Origin: G965233625 sp965233625
Lineage (GTDB): Bacteria; Planctomycetota; Planctomycetia; Pirellulales; Pirellulaceae
NCBI GenBank assembly: GCA_965233625.1
Contig: OZ247499.1
Location: 1-64,000 of the forward strand
DNA length: 64,000 nt
Reading direction: 5' to 3'
The notes beneath the pieces were generated by a model. The model did no database searches and had not been told where the DNA came from. It worked only from the letters and a program-made list of their open reading frames with translations. The number at the start of each line of letters is the position of its first letter. Positions within the stretch are counted from its first letter, which is position 1. Position numbers and translations under genes: made by a program. Positions 37,150 to 46,900 of this stretch are shown piece after piece.

Positions 37150-38406
37150 TTGCGTTACCTATCGCTACTCGCCGTAACAGCCCTGTGCATTTTCATCGCG
37201 GCGGATTCAGCGGCCAAAGAGTTGCCTGTCGCAGCGCCTGCCGATAGCGGTTTTGAAGCGTCCGGGTTTGAGAAGGTTGACGAGGCGACACAGCGGCTGA
37301 TTGATCAGAAGAAGGTTGCCGGCGCGGTGGTGCTGGTGGCAAGGCACGGCAAGATCGTGCACTTCAAAGCCAGCGGGCAGCGAGACATCGCCAACAATCT
37401 GCCGATGCAGCGGGACACAATTTTCCGCATCTACTCGATGACGAAGCCGATAACCACAACCGCTGCGATGATGTTGTGGGAAGAAGGCAAGTTTAAACTC
37501 GACGATCCGGTTGCGGACTACATTCCTGAATTCAAAAACGTGCAGGTGCAGACGAAAGACGCTGCGGGCAAGCTGCAGTTGACGCCACCCAAGCGGCCCA
37601 TGACCGTTCGCGATCTGATGCGGCATACATCGGGACTTACGTATGGCTGGGGAGCTTCCGCCGTTGATCGCACGTACAAATCGCAAGCCATCATGGGCCG
37701 CTCGCGTGATCTGAAAGACTGGACCGCGGCGGTCGCGAAGATTCCATTGAAGTTTCATCCCGGCGAGAAGTTCGAATACAGCGTGTCTATCGATGTCCTC
37801 GGCCGCCTGGTCGAAATCTGGTCTGGGCAACCGCTGGACGAATTTTTCGCCCTGAGGATTTTTAAGCCACTGGCGATGAAGGATACAGGATTCTTCGTGC
37901 CGGACGAAAAGCTGTCGCGTTTCGCTGCATGCTACAAACCGGGCGCCAGGGGCGTGGAGCTGATGGAGGCGGTCGCAACGAGCCACTACCGCAAAAAACC
38001 GCTCTGGCTATCGGGTGGCGGTGGACTGGTTTCCACAGCACGCGACTACGCGCGGTTTCTGGTGACGCTGTGCAACGGCGGTGAACTGGATGGCGTGCGT
38101 CTTCTGAAAGAAGACACGGTCAAAATCATGACGCGTAACCACGTACCGGCGGCCGCACTGCCCATCGGTGTGGGCGACCGCCGTGAGGGTGTGGGCTTCG
38201 GGTTGGGCTTCAGCGTCCGCATGCAGCCATCTAAAGGCGACCCGGGCAGCACACCGGGCGAATGCCGCTGGGGCGGAGCCGCAAGTACGCACTTCTGCTT
38301 CTCGCCCGGAAAAGGATACGTGATCATTGCCCTTGAGCAGCACATGCCCTTCTCGCGTAAGCTAGAAGCTGCGGTAAAGCCGCTTGTGCTGGACGCTTTA
38401 AAATAA
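37150..38406 (+). CDS. Beta-lactamase-fold serine hydrolase (family VIII esterase-like)
   Basis: This 418-residue protein starts at TTG 37150, with GAGAGG about 10 bases upstream, and has a signal peptide to about residue 22. The class C beta-lactamase motif SxxK is SMTK at 96-99. The second motif is Tyr210-Ser-Val in place of the YxN of true beta-lactamases, as in family VIII carboxylesterases. HTSGLTYG at 159-166 and GGGGLVSTARDYARF later are family landmarks. It most likely hydrolyses esters or peptides in the periplasm; genuine beta-lactamase activity is less likely because the Asn is missing. It is followed 31 bp later by a membrane protein on the same strand. Confidence 0.85.
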   Translation: MRYLSLLAVTALCIFIAADSAAKELPVAAPADSGFEASGFEKVDEATQRLIDQKKVAGAVVLVARHGKIVHFKASGQRDIANNLPMQRDTIFRIYSMTKPITTTAAMMLWEEGKFKLDDPVADYIPEFKNVQVQTKDAAGKLQLTPPKRPMTVRDLMRHTSGLTYGWGASAVDRTYKSQAIMGRSRDLKDWTAAVAKIPLKFHPGEKFEYSVSIDVLGRLVEIWSGQPLDEFFALRIFKPLAMKDTGFFVPDEKLSRFAACYKPGARGVELMEAVATSHYRKKPLWLSGGGGLVSTARDYARFLVTLCNGGELDGVRLLKEDTVKIMTRNHVPAAALPIGVGDRREGVGFGLGFSVRMQPSKGDPGSTPGECRWGGAASTHFCFSPGKGYVIIALEQHMPFSRKLEAAVKPLVLDALK

Positions 38407-38437
38407 CCCTCCCGGTTGCTTCAACGGACGAGACACC

Positions 38438-39430
38438 ATGAGCCAAGCCGCCAGTTCCCGCAACCGCGCGGGTACGCCCATCGGATCGGGCGGCACAATC
38501 ATCACCTATCTATTAGTAGCGCTCATCGCGCTGCCGGTTCTTGGACTGATTGGTCTGGTGGCGTTGATATCTTTCGGCAGCCGGTCGGGCGAAGAGATTT
38601 CCGTGGATACCTTTTCCAGGCGTTCCTTTGGATACGTCGAAGAGCCTTTCTCAGGCACCCAGATATTTCCCATCTCCCGTGAGTCTGAGACGGGCGTGTT
38701 GGAGAATCATCTCCAGGCCAAGAAGCTGCTCAAACACGGTGGCAAGCCCGCGTCGCGGTGGGACCTGTACAAGGCGATGCCACAGCCGGAAAACCCGAAC
38801 CATTTAGATGCTCGAATCCTTGTCGCCTACCTGGATATGCGCGATGCAACGGGCAACCTGGTGTGGCTGGATTGGTCGGTAGAGCATCCTCATCTGGCTG
38901 AAATACTCTGGCCCGAAGTGGGCTATCTCGCCCGCAGTGAACTTTATGTCATGCTGCCTGAACTGTTTCGTCACGCAGAGGTGAACACCCCTGCCGCCCC
39001 AGCTCCGAAAGAAAAGCCGGAGCCAGATGGGTTGGAACAGGAAGAAGAGGTTCTGGAAATCGATTTTGGGACGGACGAAGAAGATAAAGAGAAAGGATCT
39101 GGAGACGGCGCAGACGATGCTGGCGAGAAGCCATCTCCAAAAGCCGTTAAAGAGGCCAAGCTGAAAAAGCAGAAGGAAGAAGCCAAATTATTCCGCCGCG
39201 CCATTAACAAGCATCTTTCAGCCGCGTACACGAAGTTGGCGGGTTACCGCCTGGACATTGGCGAAAACGAAGCCGCGATCACTTTTTCGAGCGAAGCAAT
39301 CAAAAGAGATCCCGCGAACCTCAAAGCCCTGAAGCACCGCGCGGCAGCTTACAAGGCGACGGGAAAGGAAGAGAAAGCTGCGGCTGACCGTGCAGCAATC
39401 ACCCGGCTGGAAAAAGGAGATTCACCGTGA
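38438..39430 (+). CDS. Single-pass membrane protein with TPR-like C terminus
   Basis: This 330-residue protein begins at ATG 38438. One transmembrane helix lies at about residues 22-48. A region of about 100-170 has no recognised fold. An acidic and Lys-rich low-complexity linker spans about 185-255, and two TPR-like helical pairs follow (about 260-325; the second ends in IKRDPANLKALKHRAAAYKA). TPRs bind partner proteins. The gene overlaps the next one (GTGA), forming a two-gene unit. Function is unknown. Confidence 0.7.
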   Translation: MSQAASSRNRAGTPIGSGGTIITYLLVALIALPVLGLIGLVALISFGSRSGEEISVDTFSRRSFGYVEEPFSGTQIFPISRESETGVLENHLQAKKLLKHGGKPASRWDLYKAMPQPENPNHLDARILVAYLDMRDATGNLVWLDWSVEHPHLAEILWPEVGYLARSELYVMLPELFRHAEVNTPAAPAPKEKPEPDGLEQEEEVLEIDFGTDEEDKEKGSGDGADDAGEKPSPKAVKEAKLKKQKEEAKLFRRAINKHLSAAYTKLAGYRLDIGENEAAITFSSEAIKRDPANLKALKHRAAAYKATGKEEKAAADRAAITRLEKGDSP

Positions 39431-39714
39431 GCGAATTTTCCTCCGGCGACGATCCTGAACCGGGCAACAGTAGCAGATTCAGCATTGCGGGCTTTCTGCT
39501 ACTAATGTTTATCGGCTGTGTAATGGCAACCGCGGGTTATTACGTGGTGCGCGGCATATCCGCTCAGGATCTGGAATTTGCTGGACTGACAACGGGCGAT
39601 GCCTCGTCGTCGGGCCGCTTCGTGTTCATTCTCTTCACCCTATCGGCGCCCATCCTGCTGATGATTGTATTCAGCCTCGTTGCGGGCGTAATCATGTGGA
39701 TACGCGGACGGTAG
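39427..39714 (+). CDS. Small two-helix membrane protein
   Basis: This 95-residue protein starts at GTG 39427, which overlaps the upstream stop; AAGGAG precedes it by 7 bases. Two hydrophobic segments (about 13-38 and 63-92) flank a short polar loop, with a Ser/Asp-rich N terminus. It is not recognised. Coupling to the TPR membrane protein suggests a shared membrane complex. Confidence 0.7.
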   Translation: MSEFSSGDDPEPGNSSRFSIAGFLLLMFIGCVMATAGYYVVRGISAQDLEFAGLTTGDASSSGRFVFILFTLSAPILLMIVFSLVAGVIMWIRGR

Positions 39715-39732
39715 CCGCTGCGGTTTCTGCGT

Positions 39733-40314
39733 CTACCACTTCTTGCCCCGCAGCAGCGTGAGCACAACACAGTTCCCCGGTTTGCGGATTTCTATATCCG
39801 ACATAAAGTGCCGCATAATCAGCCACCCGCGCCCGGCGCACTCGCTGCCGACATTTTCATCTAAGGTCGGATCTGGGAGCGATGCTGGATCGAATCCGTC
39901 GCCTTCGTCCTGGATAGAAATCACGCACTGCAAATGGTCAATACGGTACGAGACGGTCAAACGCTTGGAAGGGTCGTTGCTGTTGCCGTGTTGAATCGCA
40001 TTGCTAAGAGCTTCGTACACCGCCGTACGCGCGGCGATAACTTCACGCTCGTTGTAGTTGAGCCATTCAAACCGGGCGGCGATTTCGTGGCAGGCTGTGT
40101 GTGCATGTTGCGTGGTGCTGGGCAGTTCCAAAGTCGCCTCGATGACAACATCTTCATTGCCGGGCTGATAGCTCTGTTGCATCACGGTTGTGTTCTTCGC
40201 CTCCTGCTTAGAAACGGATTGATCCCGGTTACTCTGATGGCAACACTTCGAATCGTCAGCTTCGACCAGCGCTGAAGCCTGGTCCAGCTCGAACGTGACT
40301 ACACCTGCATTCAT
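39733..40314 (-). CDS. RsbW-like anti-sigma serine/threonine kinase (ATP-binding)
   Basis: This 193-residue protein starts at ATG 40314, with GGAG 9 bases before it. The C-terminal 140 residues are a GHKL-type ATPase of the RsbW/SpoIIAB group. The N-box is EALSNAIQHGN, G1 is DEGDGFDP, and G2 is GRGWLIMRHFMSD. Such proteins phosphorylate anti-sigma antagonists or bind sigma factors. The first 45 residues are not conserved and are rich in Ser, Gln and Asn. No partner antagonist gene is adjacent; the neighbourhood is rich in REC, GGDEF, FHA and kinase genes, so it probably belongs to a stress-response circuit. Confidence 0.85.
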   Translation of the reverse strand: MNAGVVTFELDQASALVEADDSKCCHQSNRDQSVSKQEAKNTTVMQQSYQPGNEDVVIEATLELPSTTQHAHTACHEIAARFEWLNYNEREVIAARTAVYEALSNAIQHGNSNDPSKRLTVSYRIDHLQCVISIQDEGDGFDPASLPDPTLDENVGSECAGRGWLIMRHFMSDIEIRKPGNCVVLTLLRGKKW

Positions 40315-40827
40315 CCTGAATTCTCCTTCACATCATGCACGTGAATGCCCCTCTGCGGTCGCCACACATGGTGACGATGATGGCTGGTCGTTAACCTGCC
40401 GATCCGCAACATCTCTTTCGGTTTTAGCACCAGATGTGCAGCGTCTCAACGATCTGGAGAAAAAACGCGTTGTGTGGTTTTACAGCAACCTTGAAATGGT
40501 ATTGACACGGGCGGTGAAGATTGGTTTGCCTTCATGCGGTTTGCCGTGCACAGTAAGTGACATGAATATGTCATATTGTGGCTTCGCGGTATCCGCAGTT
40601 GAAGGTTGCGTATCGTAGAACAGCGATAGCAATTGTCTGGAAAGGCGTCAGGCTGCGATATCGGTCAGCAGCAATCGCGGGTCGTTATCACCGCTACAAT
40701 CCACACACACTATCTCCGGTAACCGCTTTAGATTGTTCTGCACCCTCAAAGGTATGGACGGTGGTGGATTGTTGGTGTGACTCTTCACAGATGTTGGCAA
40801 ATTGCCGCCAAAATGATTGCCAGATGG

Positions 40828-40855
40828 TTGTAAAGATAGTGCCCCGTGATATGAT
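40828..40855 (+). promoter_or_regulatory. Possible sigma-70 promoter of a small RNA
   Basis: TTGTAA (40828-40833, 4 of 6 consensus bases) and TATGAT (40850-40855, 5 of 6) are separated by 16 bases. No gene follows on the plus strand before a terminator at 40896-40961, so the product would be a roughly 100-base RNA. Confidence 0.35.
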
Positions 40856-40861
40856 TCATGC

Positions 40862-40961
40862 ATACGAAGCACACCACAAAGTTTCACTTGAAACTGGTCG
40901 GCTGCATTCTTTCGGAACTGCGTTTCTGCCCGACGCACTTCCCCGCAGCCGACCTTTTTTT
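40862..40961 (+). ncRNA. Candidate small RNA, about 100 nt
   Basis: The region runs from the implied start of the promoter at 40828-40855 to the T-run of a terminator. A 5-bp hairpin lies at 40881-40894, followed by a 10-bp perfect stem closing a 39-base loop (40896-40905 with 40945-40954) and seven T residues. It does not match SRP, 6S or tmRNA signatures as far as I can see. Evidence is structural only, so confidence is low. Confidence 0.3.
40896..40961 (+). terminator. Terminator-like hairpin with long loop
   Basis: The perfect 10-bp stem 40896-40905 / 40945-40954 is followed by T residues at 40955-40961. The 39-base loop is long for a terminator. No plus-strand gene ends here. The minus-strand gene at 40987 ends 25 bases away but lacks a T-run in its direction. 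Confidence 0.5.
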
Positions 40962-40986
40962 ATGCGCCCACCGCAAGGCTTCGGAC

Positions 40987-42435
40987 CTAGTCATCTGAAT
41001 CGGCGGTTTGCAACTCTGCGTTTTCTGGCACTACGAGATAGCGGCTGTTTGAGCCAAAGGCGTCGCTGTAAAACGTTTCACGGGTGACGCTGCCGCTTAG
41101 CGAAGCAACATTAGCAAGGGTGATGATCCCGGTCGGTCGTTCCTGGTCCAATACCAGCACGACTGCCTGGGGGTCGTGGGAGAAATTCTCTAGCACAGCG
41201 TTAAAGGGTGCGTGACTCGCTTCACAGATCGGACGCGGAAGACCGACTTCGCCCGCTGTGCACTGATGCGGAAGTCTATCACCACTGGTAAGTTCCTGTT
41301 CCAGCGCCTCGCGAGTGAGCAGCCCCGAAACTTTTCCGGCATCGTTCAGCACCGGCACTGCTGGGAGTTGTGTGCGTCTGACGAGTTTTGCTGCGGTTTG
41401 CAATGTGTCTGACTCATGTATCCAGACGGTGCATGGGTGCATGACATCGCGGGCGATCGTTGTTTCAAACAGGCTGCCGGGCGCGGCGAGTTGCTCCCAC
41501 ACACTTGCTTCGTCTTCAAATTCATCACTGCATGCGATGCAGTCGCCGCCTGAAGCGCGGGCGAGTTCCATGGCCTGGGTCGCGCAGACGATGAATTCTT
41601 CTGTCGTCTGAGGGCCTTCCGTAAACCCGGCGACGCCGATGCTTGCCGTAAAACGGTAGGTGCCGTTTCCCGCGTGGAACATCGTGTCACGCAGCATCTG
41701 CTGGACAGACGTGGCCCAGTTTGCCGCTTCGTTTTCTGAATGATTGGTCAGCAAGGCAGCAACTCTGTTATCGCCCAGCGAACCTAAAAGGACATCTTCA
41801 CCAACGCAATCGCTTAGTTGCGTAGCAACATCCTGAAGAATCGTGTTGCTCGACGCCAGGCCGCATTCCATTTCCACGCGGCCAAAATGGTCTAGCGAAA
41901 TCACCGCACACGAAACCGGCGGAGCGCTGTGAATGCCGCCGGATGCGCGCTGCAGCAACGCCACTTCGAAGTCGACACGGTCGTAGAACGCCGGTTGACT
42001 CATCAGCCCGGTGACGCTGTCGACACCGCGTTGCGCTTCGATACGGCGTTCGTTTTCCAGGGCCCGTCCACCGGCGCGTAAGCGCGCAAGCACTTCGCCG
42101 TAGATGATGGGCTTCTGCAGAAAGTCTTCTACGCCTGCTTCCAGCGCTTCCGAAAGCAGTTCGACTGGCGGTTCAGAAACAAGCAGCATGGTGCGCATCT
42201 GACCCGCATGTTCGTGCTTCATCACGCACCGGCAGAAGTCGAGCGCGGCGCCGTGCTGCATGTTTGCATCCACAAGTATAAAGGCAGGCAAACGGCAACT
42301 GATCGCCGCCTGTGCTTGTTCGTTGCTGGCAGCCTGCGAGACTTCGTAACCAAACATGCTAAGCAATTGAGACAGGCGGCGGAGAAGTGCGCGGTCATCT
42401 GCAACAAGAAGTACGGGTAGTGCGTCGTCAGTCAC
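40987..42435 (-). CDS. Response-regulator receiver, degenerate GGDEF and CBS-pair protein
   Basis: From GTG 42435 the protein has 482 residues; GGAAAG lies 8 bases upstream and the REC domain starts immediately. The frame is open to 42591, but the extra 52 residues look noncoding. An REC domain (about 7-120, phospho-acceptor region FILVDANM) is followed by a diguanylate-cyclase-like domain (about 145-310). There the opening DSVTGLMSQPAF is conserved, but the GGDEF site is SLGDNR, so catalysis is probably lost. Two CBS domains follow (about 320-465), which bind adenine nucleotides. It probably acts as a c-di-GMP or nucleotide-sensing regulator. The divergent FHA-EAL gene is a likely partner. 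Confidence 0.85.
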   Translation of the reverse strand: MTDDALPVLLVADDRALLRRLSQLLSMFGYEVSQAASNEQAQAAISCRLPAFILVDANMQHGAALDFCRCVMKHEHAGQMRTMLLVSEPPVELLSEALEAGVEDFLQKPIIYGEVLARLRAGGRALENERRIEAQRGVDSVTGLMSQPAFYDRVDFEVALLQRASGGIHSAPPVSCAVISLDHFGRVEMECGLASSNTILQDVATQLSDCVGEDVLLGSLGDNRVAALLTNHSENEAANWATSVQQMLRDTMFHAGNGTYRFTASIGVAGFTEGPQTTEEFIVCATQAMELARASGGDCIACSDEFEDEASVWEQLAAPGSLFETTIARDVMHPCTVWIHESDTLQTAAKLVRRTQLPAVPVLNDAGKVSGLLTREALEQELTSGDRLPHQCTAGEVGLPRPICEASHAPFNAVLENFSHDPQAVVLVLDQERPTGIITLANVASLSGSVTRETFYSDAFGSNSRYLVVPENAELQTADSDD

Positions 42436-42750
42436 GATCGGCTTTCCATCAAATTGTTTTCTGAATCGCTGAAGAGTCTGGCAGCGTTGGCTTAGAAGAG
42501 AAAAGTAGCCATCCAAAAAGTAGCTTACATCTGGGCGTCGCGTGAGAATTCTGCGTAAAGTTTGCTCGTGAAGCAGCACAACCGGCAGCACCGGAATAAT
42601 CCTTGCGATGCATATTCAGCGGCGCCAGTATCTTCTGCGTTTCACGCTTCGTCCGGCGCAAGGTTAAGGATGAGCTAAGGTTTCAGAGGCGTCTGTATAC
42701 GTCGCTTGCGCAAACGGTCACCGATATCCATGGGTTCTACCAGGATGAAT
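42436..42750. other. Divergent intergenic region between the REC-GGDEF-CBS and FHA-EAL genes
   Basis: These 315 bases contain both start regions. I see no convincing promoter boxes, terminator or other feature. Confidence 0.45.
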
Positions 42751-43920
42751 ATGCAAACTCACATTCTCACCAGCGCGCCGAAGCAGTCTCCGCCCTGGTT
42801 AGAGCACTACCCCCCTGGGCAAAGCAGCGCGATAGAAACCACGCTGGACGCCCTTCCCCTTGTGATCGGCCGCAGTACGGAAACAGGCTTGCCAGTAGAC
42901 TCAACCCGCGTCTCGCGTGAACACGCTGTTATTGAACAACGCGGCGCCCACTATTTTCTGCGTGATCTAGGCAGCACCAATGGCACGTACGTCAACGGCG
43001 ACCGCATCTCTGAAGTGGAGCTTCAGGATGGCGACATGCTGGCCGTTGCCGACGTCGAGTTCAGTTTTCACCGTCCGCGGCGTAACAACGATACGGTGAC
43101 GCAGAACGCGACGCAGGTGATGGATTTCCCGCAAGGTGAAGAAGAAGGACGTCATCCCAGCGTTGACTATATCCAGGGTGTGCGCCGGCGGCAGGAATCG
43201 CTGACGACCTGCGGCGTCTGCATCGAATACACGCCCGTGATTGACCTTCAGGAAAATGCAGTTGCGGGGTACGAGGCGAGTTCCGCCTCGCAGGCGATGC
43301 ACAAAAGCTGGCCGCAGGACGAAGCCTTTCTGCACTCAGTCGATTGCCGTGTGAGCGGAAGGCTGCGGGAAATGGAACGCCTTCTGGCGGTCGAAGAGAC
43401 GCGTGAAGTCGCCGGCCGCGGAACGCTGTTATTGCACGTCGATGCACGCGAAACCGGTGACGAAACCTTCGTCAATTCAGTGGCTCGGCTACGAAGCATC
43501 GCGCGACGTGATTGTCAGCTGGCGTTGATGATTCCCGACGCCGCGGTTTGCGACATTCCTTACTTCCGCGATTTTCTGGCGGCGCTGCGCGAAATGCGGG
43601 TCCAGGTGGTGTATCGAGATTTTGCAGGTGGCAAAGCACAGATCGCCGGATATCACGCACTCGCTCCGGATGTACTGCACTTGGCCCCTGCGATAACCCG
43701 TGATATGGAAACGGGCGGGCAAAAGCACGAACAGTTGTTTGACATTGTCGACGCCGCCCGCAGTCTGAACGCCGATGTGCTGGCAAGCGGCATCGAATCT
43801 CAATTGGCGGCGGACATCTGCCGCGAGACCGGCTGCCGGTTCGCCCAAGGTCCGCACTTCGGCGCTCCCAGCCCCTTACAGACACACCGCAACAGCGTGC
43901 CGGTGTCGCGTTCGCGTTGA
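42751..43920 (+). CDS. FHA domain fused to degenerate EAL domain
   Basis: From ATG 42751 (AGGA about 6 bases upstream) it has 389 residues; in-frame starts at 42706, 42730 and 42745 cannot be excluded. The FHA domain (about 30-120) is canonical, with GRSTETGLPVDS, SREHAVI and LGSTNGTYVNG, so it should bind phosphothreonine. An EAL-like domain (about 155-375) keeps the fold but not the catalytic signature: YEASS stands where the EAL motif is expected, and LASGIE appears near the end. It may sense c-di-GMP rather than hydrolyse it. It precedes the kinase-tubulin gene by 73 bp, and that kinase is a natural source of its phosphothreonine ligand. Confidence 0.83.
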   Translation: MQTHILTSAPKQSPPWLEHYPPGQSSAIETTLDALPLVIGRSTETGLPVDSTRVSREHAVIEQRGAHYFLRDLGSTNGTYVNGDRISEVELQDGDMLAVADVEFSFHRPRRNNDTVTQNATQVMDFPQGEEEGRHPSVDYIQGVRRRQESLTTCGVCIEYTPVIDLQENAVAGYEASSASQAMHKSWPQDEAFLHSVDCRVSGRLREMERLLAVEETREVAGRGTLLLHVDARETGDETFVNSVARLRSIARRDCQLALMIPDAAVCDIPYFRDFLAALREMRVQVVYRDFAGGKAQIAGYHALAPDVLHLAPAITRDMETGGQKHEQLFDIVDAARSLNADVLASGIESQLAADICRETGCRFAQGPHFGAPSPLQTHRNSVPVSRSR

Positions 43921-43993
43921 ACACCACCCGAAAGCTCCCCGGCGAAGCTCGCGGACAACTCCTCAATAACACTTAGCGACAAGTAGTAGAATC

Positions 43994-46900
43994 ATGGCGA
44001 TTCATTTAACAACCGGCGCAGAACCGATACCGGGCTACAAGCTGACCAACCGGCTTGGGGCGGGCGGATATGGCGAAGTGTGGGGCGTTGAGGCGCCGGG
44101 TGGATTAACGAAGGCTATCAAATTCGTTTACGGCCGGCTGGATGACGATCGCGCTGCGCGGGAATTGAAATCTCTCAACCGTATCCGCGCAGCACGGCAC
44201 CCGTTCCTGCTCTCGCTGGAACGCATTGAAGTGATCGACGGCCAGTTGTGCATCCTTTCGGAACTGGCAGAAGGCAGTGTAAAAGACCGTTTCGATAAGT
44301 GCCGTGAACAGCAGTTCGATGGCATCCCCCGTGACGAACTGCTGGTCTATATGCGCGATACTGCTGACGCGCTGGACTATATGAGCAAGCATCATTCGCT
44401 GCAGCACCTTGACGTAAAACCGGAGAATCTGCTGCTGCTGGGCGGACGCATCAAGGTTGCGGACTTTGGCCTCGTGAAAGAAGTTCACGACGTGACGGCG
44501 TCTCTGATGGGCGGCCTTACGCCATTGTATGCACCGCCAGAGGTGTATGACGGCCGGCCTTCCCGGGCTAGCGATCAGTACAGCCTGGCGATCGTGTACC
44601 AGGAAATGCTCACGGGTGTCTTGCCCTTTAGCGGAGCCACGGCCGCGCAGCTTGCTACGCAACATCTCAATAGCCGGCCGCGGACCGGCGTGCTGCCCGA
44701 AAACGAACGCAGCATCATCGACCGTGCGTTATCGAAGAATCCAGCCGACCGATACAAGAGCTGTGTCGAACTGATCGACAATCTGTGTAATCCGGCGGCG
44801 AAGGTGCAGGTCGCAAAGCCTCAGACCCCTGACCGTCCCGTCCCTGCTGCGCCTGTCGATGCCGAAGCGGAATCACGCCGTGGCATGAAGACGGAACAGT
44901 CCGATGCGCCGCCGCAACGGCGTGTTGTGAAAACGTCTGGCTCCATCGGTCTGCCTGAGATCAGTGATGTCAGCGCCCCGGCGCCTTTGCAGCCGCTTGC
45001 GCTGGAAGCCAAAGACACACCGCGGCGCCCGGTTATTCTGATCAGCGCTGGTGGGCTGGGGTTGAAGGTTCTTCAAAATATTAGTCAGCGGTTGATCGAC
45101 CAGAGTCACAACACGGATGAAAGTCCAGACGTGACTATGCTGGCGATGGACACCGATGTGCGGACGCTCTCTGAAGCCGCAGCCAACGCTGCGCCTGGCT
45201 CAGTCCTTCATGCCGACGCAACGTTAGCGTTGCCGTTGCGCCGCGCGCAGGATTACCGTAACGATTCTTCGCTACTTCTGAAATCGATGAGCCGCCGCTG
45301 GCTGTACAATATTCCGCGGTCGCAACAGACCGAAGGGCTACGTCCTTTGGGCCGGCTGGCAATGGTTGACCATTCGGAAATGCTGGACGAAAAGCTGCAA
45401 GAGACATTCGCCAGCGCATGCCGCGGTAGCGAGGCGCCGCTCATTACAGTTGTTTCTGCGATATCCGGCGGTTGTGGCAGCGGGATGGCGATGGACCTGG
45501 GATATGCGATCCGCAAGGCGCTATCGCGGCAGGGAATAACAGACGCCACGATCTGCGGAATGCTGGTGCACGCGGCAGGACGTAACCCCACGGCAAAAGA
45601 ACTTGCGATGGCCAACTCCTTTGCCTGCCTCAGCGAGTTGTCGCACTACGCCCATCCAGACAACGAATTCCCCGCGGATGAAGCCTGCCATCTGCCGGCT
45701 TGCAAGCAGCCGCCATTCGATCACACCTATGTCAATTCCTTTGGCGAAGATCTCACCGACGATCAGTTTGAGGAAGTTGCCAATCAGCTGGCGACCTATC
45801 TCCTTGCCGACGCCACATCTCCAGCCGGTAGATTTTTCGCGGCGGCCCGGCAGTCCGATGCCGCAGAGCCGTGTGATGTACGAACGATGGGCGTTAGCCG
45901 GATTGGCGGCGCCAGCGAGCAGCTTGTTTCCGCCACTGCCGATATGCTGTGTCACCGGCTTATCCAGTCTTGGCGCGGCGAAGATCCGCTGACGATAACA
46001 ACTGGCGACACACAGCCATCGAACGGCCTGACCGCCGTCCGCACAAGTTCACCTGTGCAGCCAGCTCCAATCGATCCAAAGCTGATCGAAATCACGGCAG
46101 GTCTGGCGAACAAACTTAAAATTGACTTCGACGTGATCTTGCAGCAGTCCAACGCAGCGCTGATCCAGGAACTCGATGGCGACGTTGATGAATTCTTCAA
46201 AAAGATGGCAGGCGAAATTGGTGCCGGACATCCCGAGCAGCGTCTTGGTGAAGAAATGCTGGACGGCATCTGTGCGATTGCCGGGCCGCGTAAGTCAGAA
46301 TGCCCCGTCGAGGATCTTTCGACTTCACCGCTGGGCCGTGCACTGGAATCGCATTTTCAGGCGATTGCCGAGCAGCAGATTGCGCCGATTTCATCCTGGA
46401 TTTACGAACTGACCGACCGTGCGGAATCACGTTCGCACGCTGCGGTGGCGGCAGGTAAATGGTTCAAAACTCACCTAGCCAGCTTATCCGAAAAGTCCCG
46501 CGGATTAAGCACTCAGTTAGAACAGCAACTTGAGTCGCTGAAAATCTACTTTGACTTTAAGGTGCTTGTGGAACGGGAGCAGAAGGCAGCCCGTGGAAAG
46601 CCTATCTCTAACAACCCGGTTTCGCGTCACTTCGAAAAGCATGGCCAGTACTTTGAGGGTTGTATCCAGGCGCTTGCCTTGCAGGGCTTGCGCGGCTACG
46701 TGAAGATCTTGTCGGCAAAAATTTCGGCTGTGCTCAATCAGCTGCAAGATTTGAAGCAGGATCTGCAACCGGCGTCGGTCGAGTTCTTTGAAAATGCATC
46801 TAGCGTCTTTGCGAATTGCAATGCTTCCAGCATGAATCAGGTTGATGCTGGTGTTTATGAGGGGCTTCAACAGCGGACGGACGAACTTACCCGCCGTCTG

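Larger units (their letters stand above)
40315..40986. other. 672-bp intergenic region
   Basis: No protein-coding gene is supported, although frames of 107 and 169 codons exist on the plus strand. It contains the start region of the RsbW-like gene and, at its far end, a candidate small RNA with its own promoter and terminator. Confidence 0.5.

Noticed and set aside
40578..41087. Plus-strand ORF of 169 codons
   Set aside because: It runs through a terminator and overlaps the end of the REC-GGDEF-CBS gene; composition is not protein-like.
42436..42591. N-terminal extension of the REC-GGDEF-CBS protein
   Set aside because: The GTG at 42435 has a good ribosome-binding site and puts the REC domain at the N terminus.
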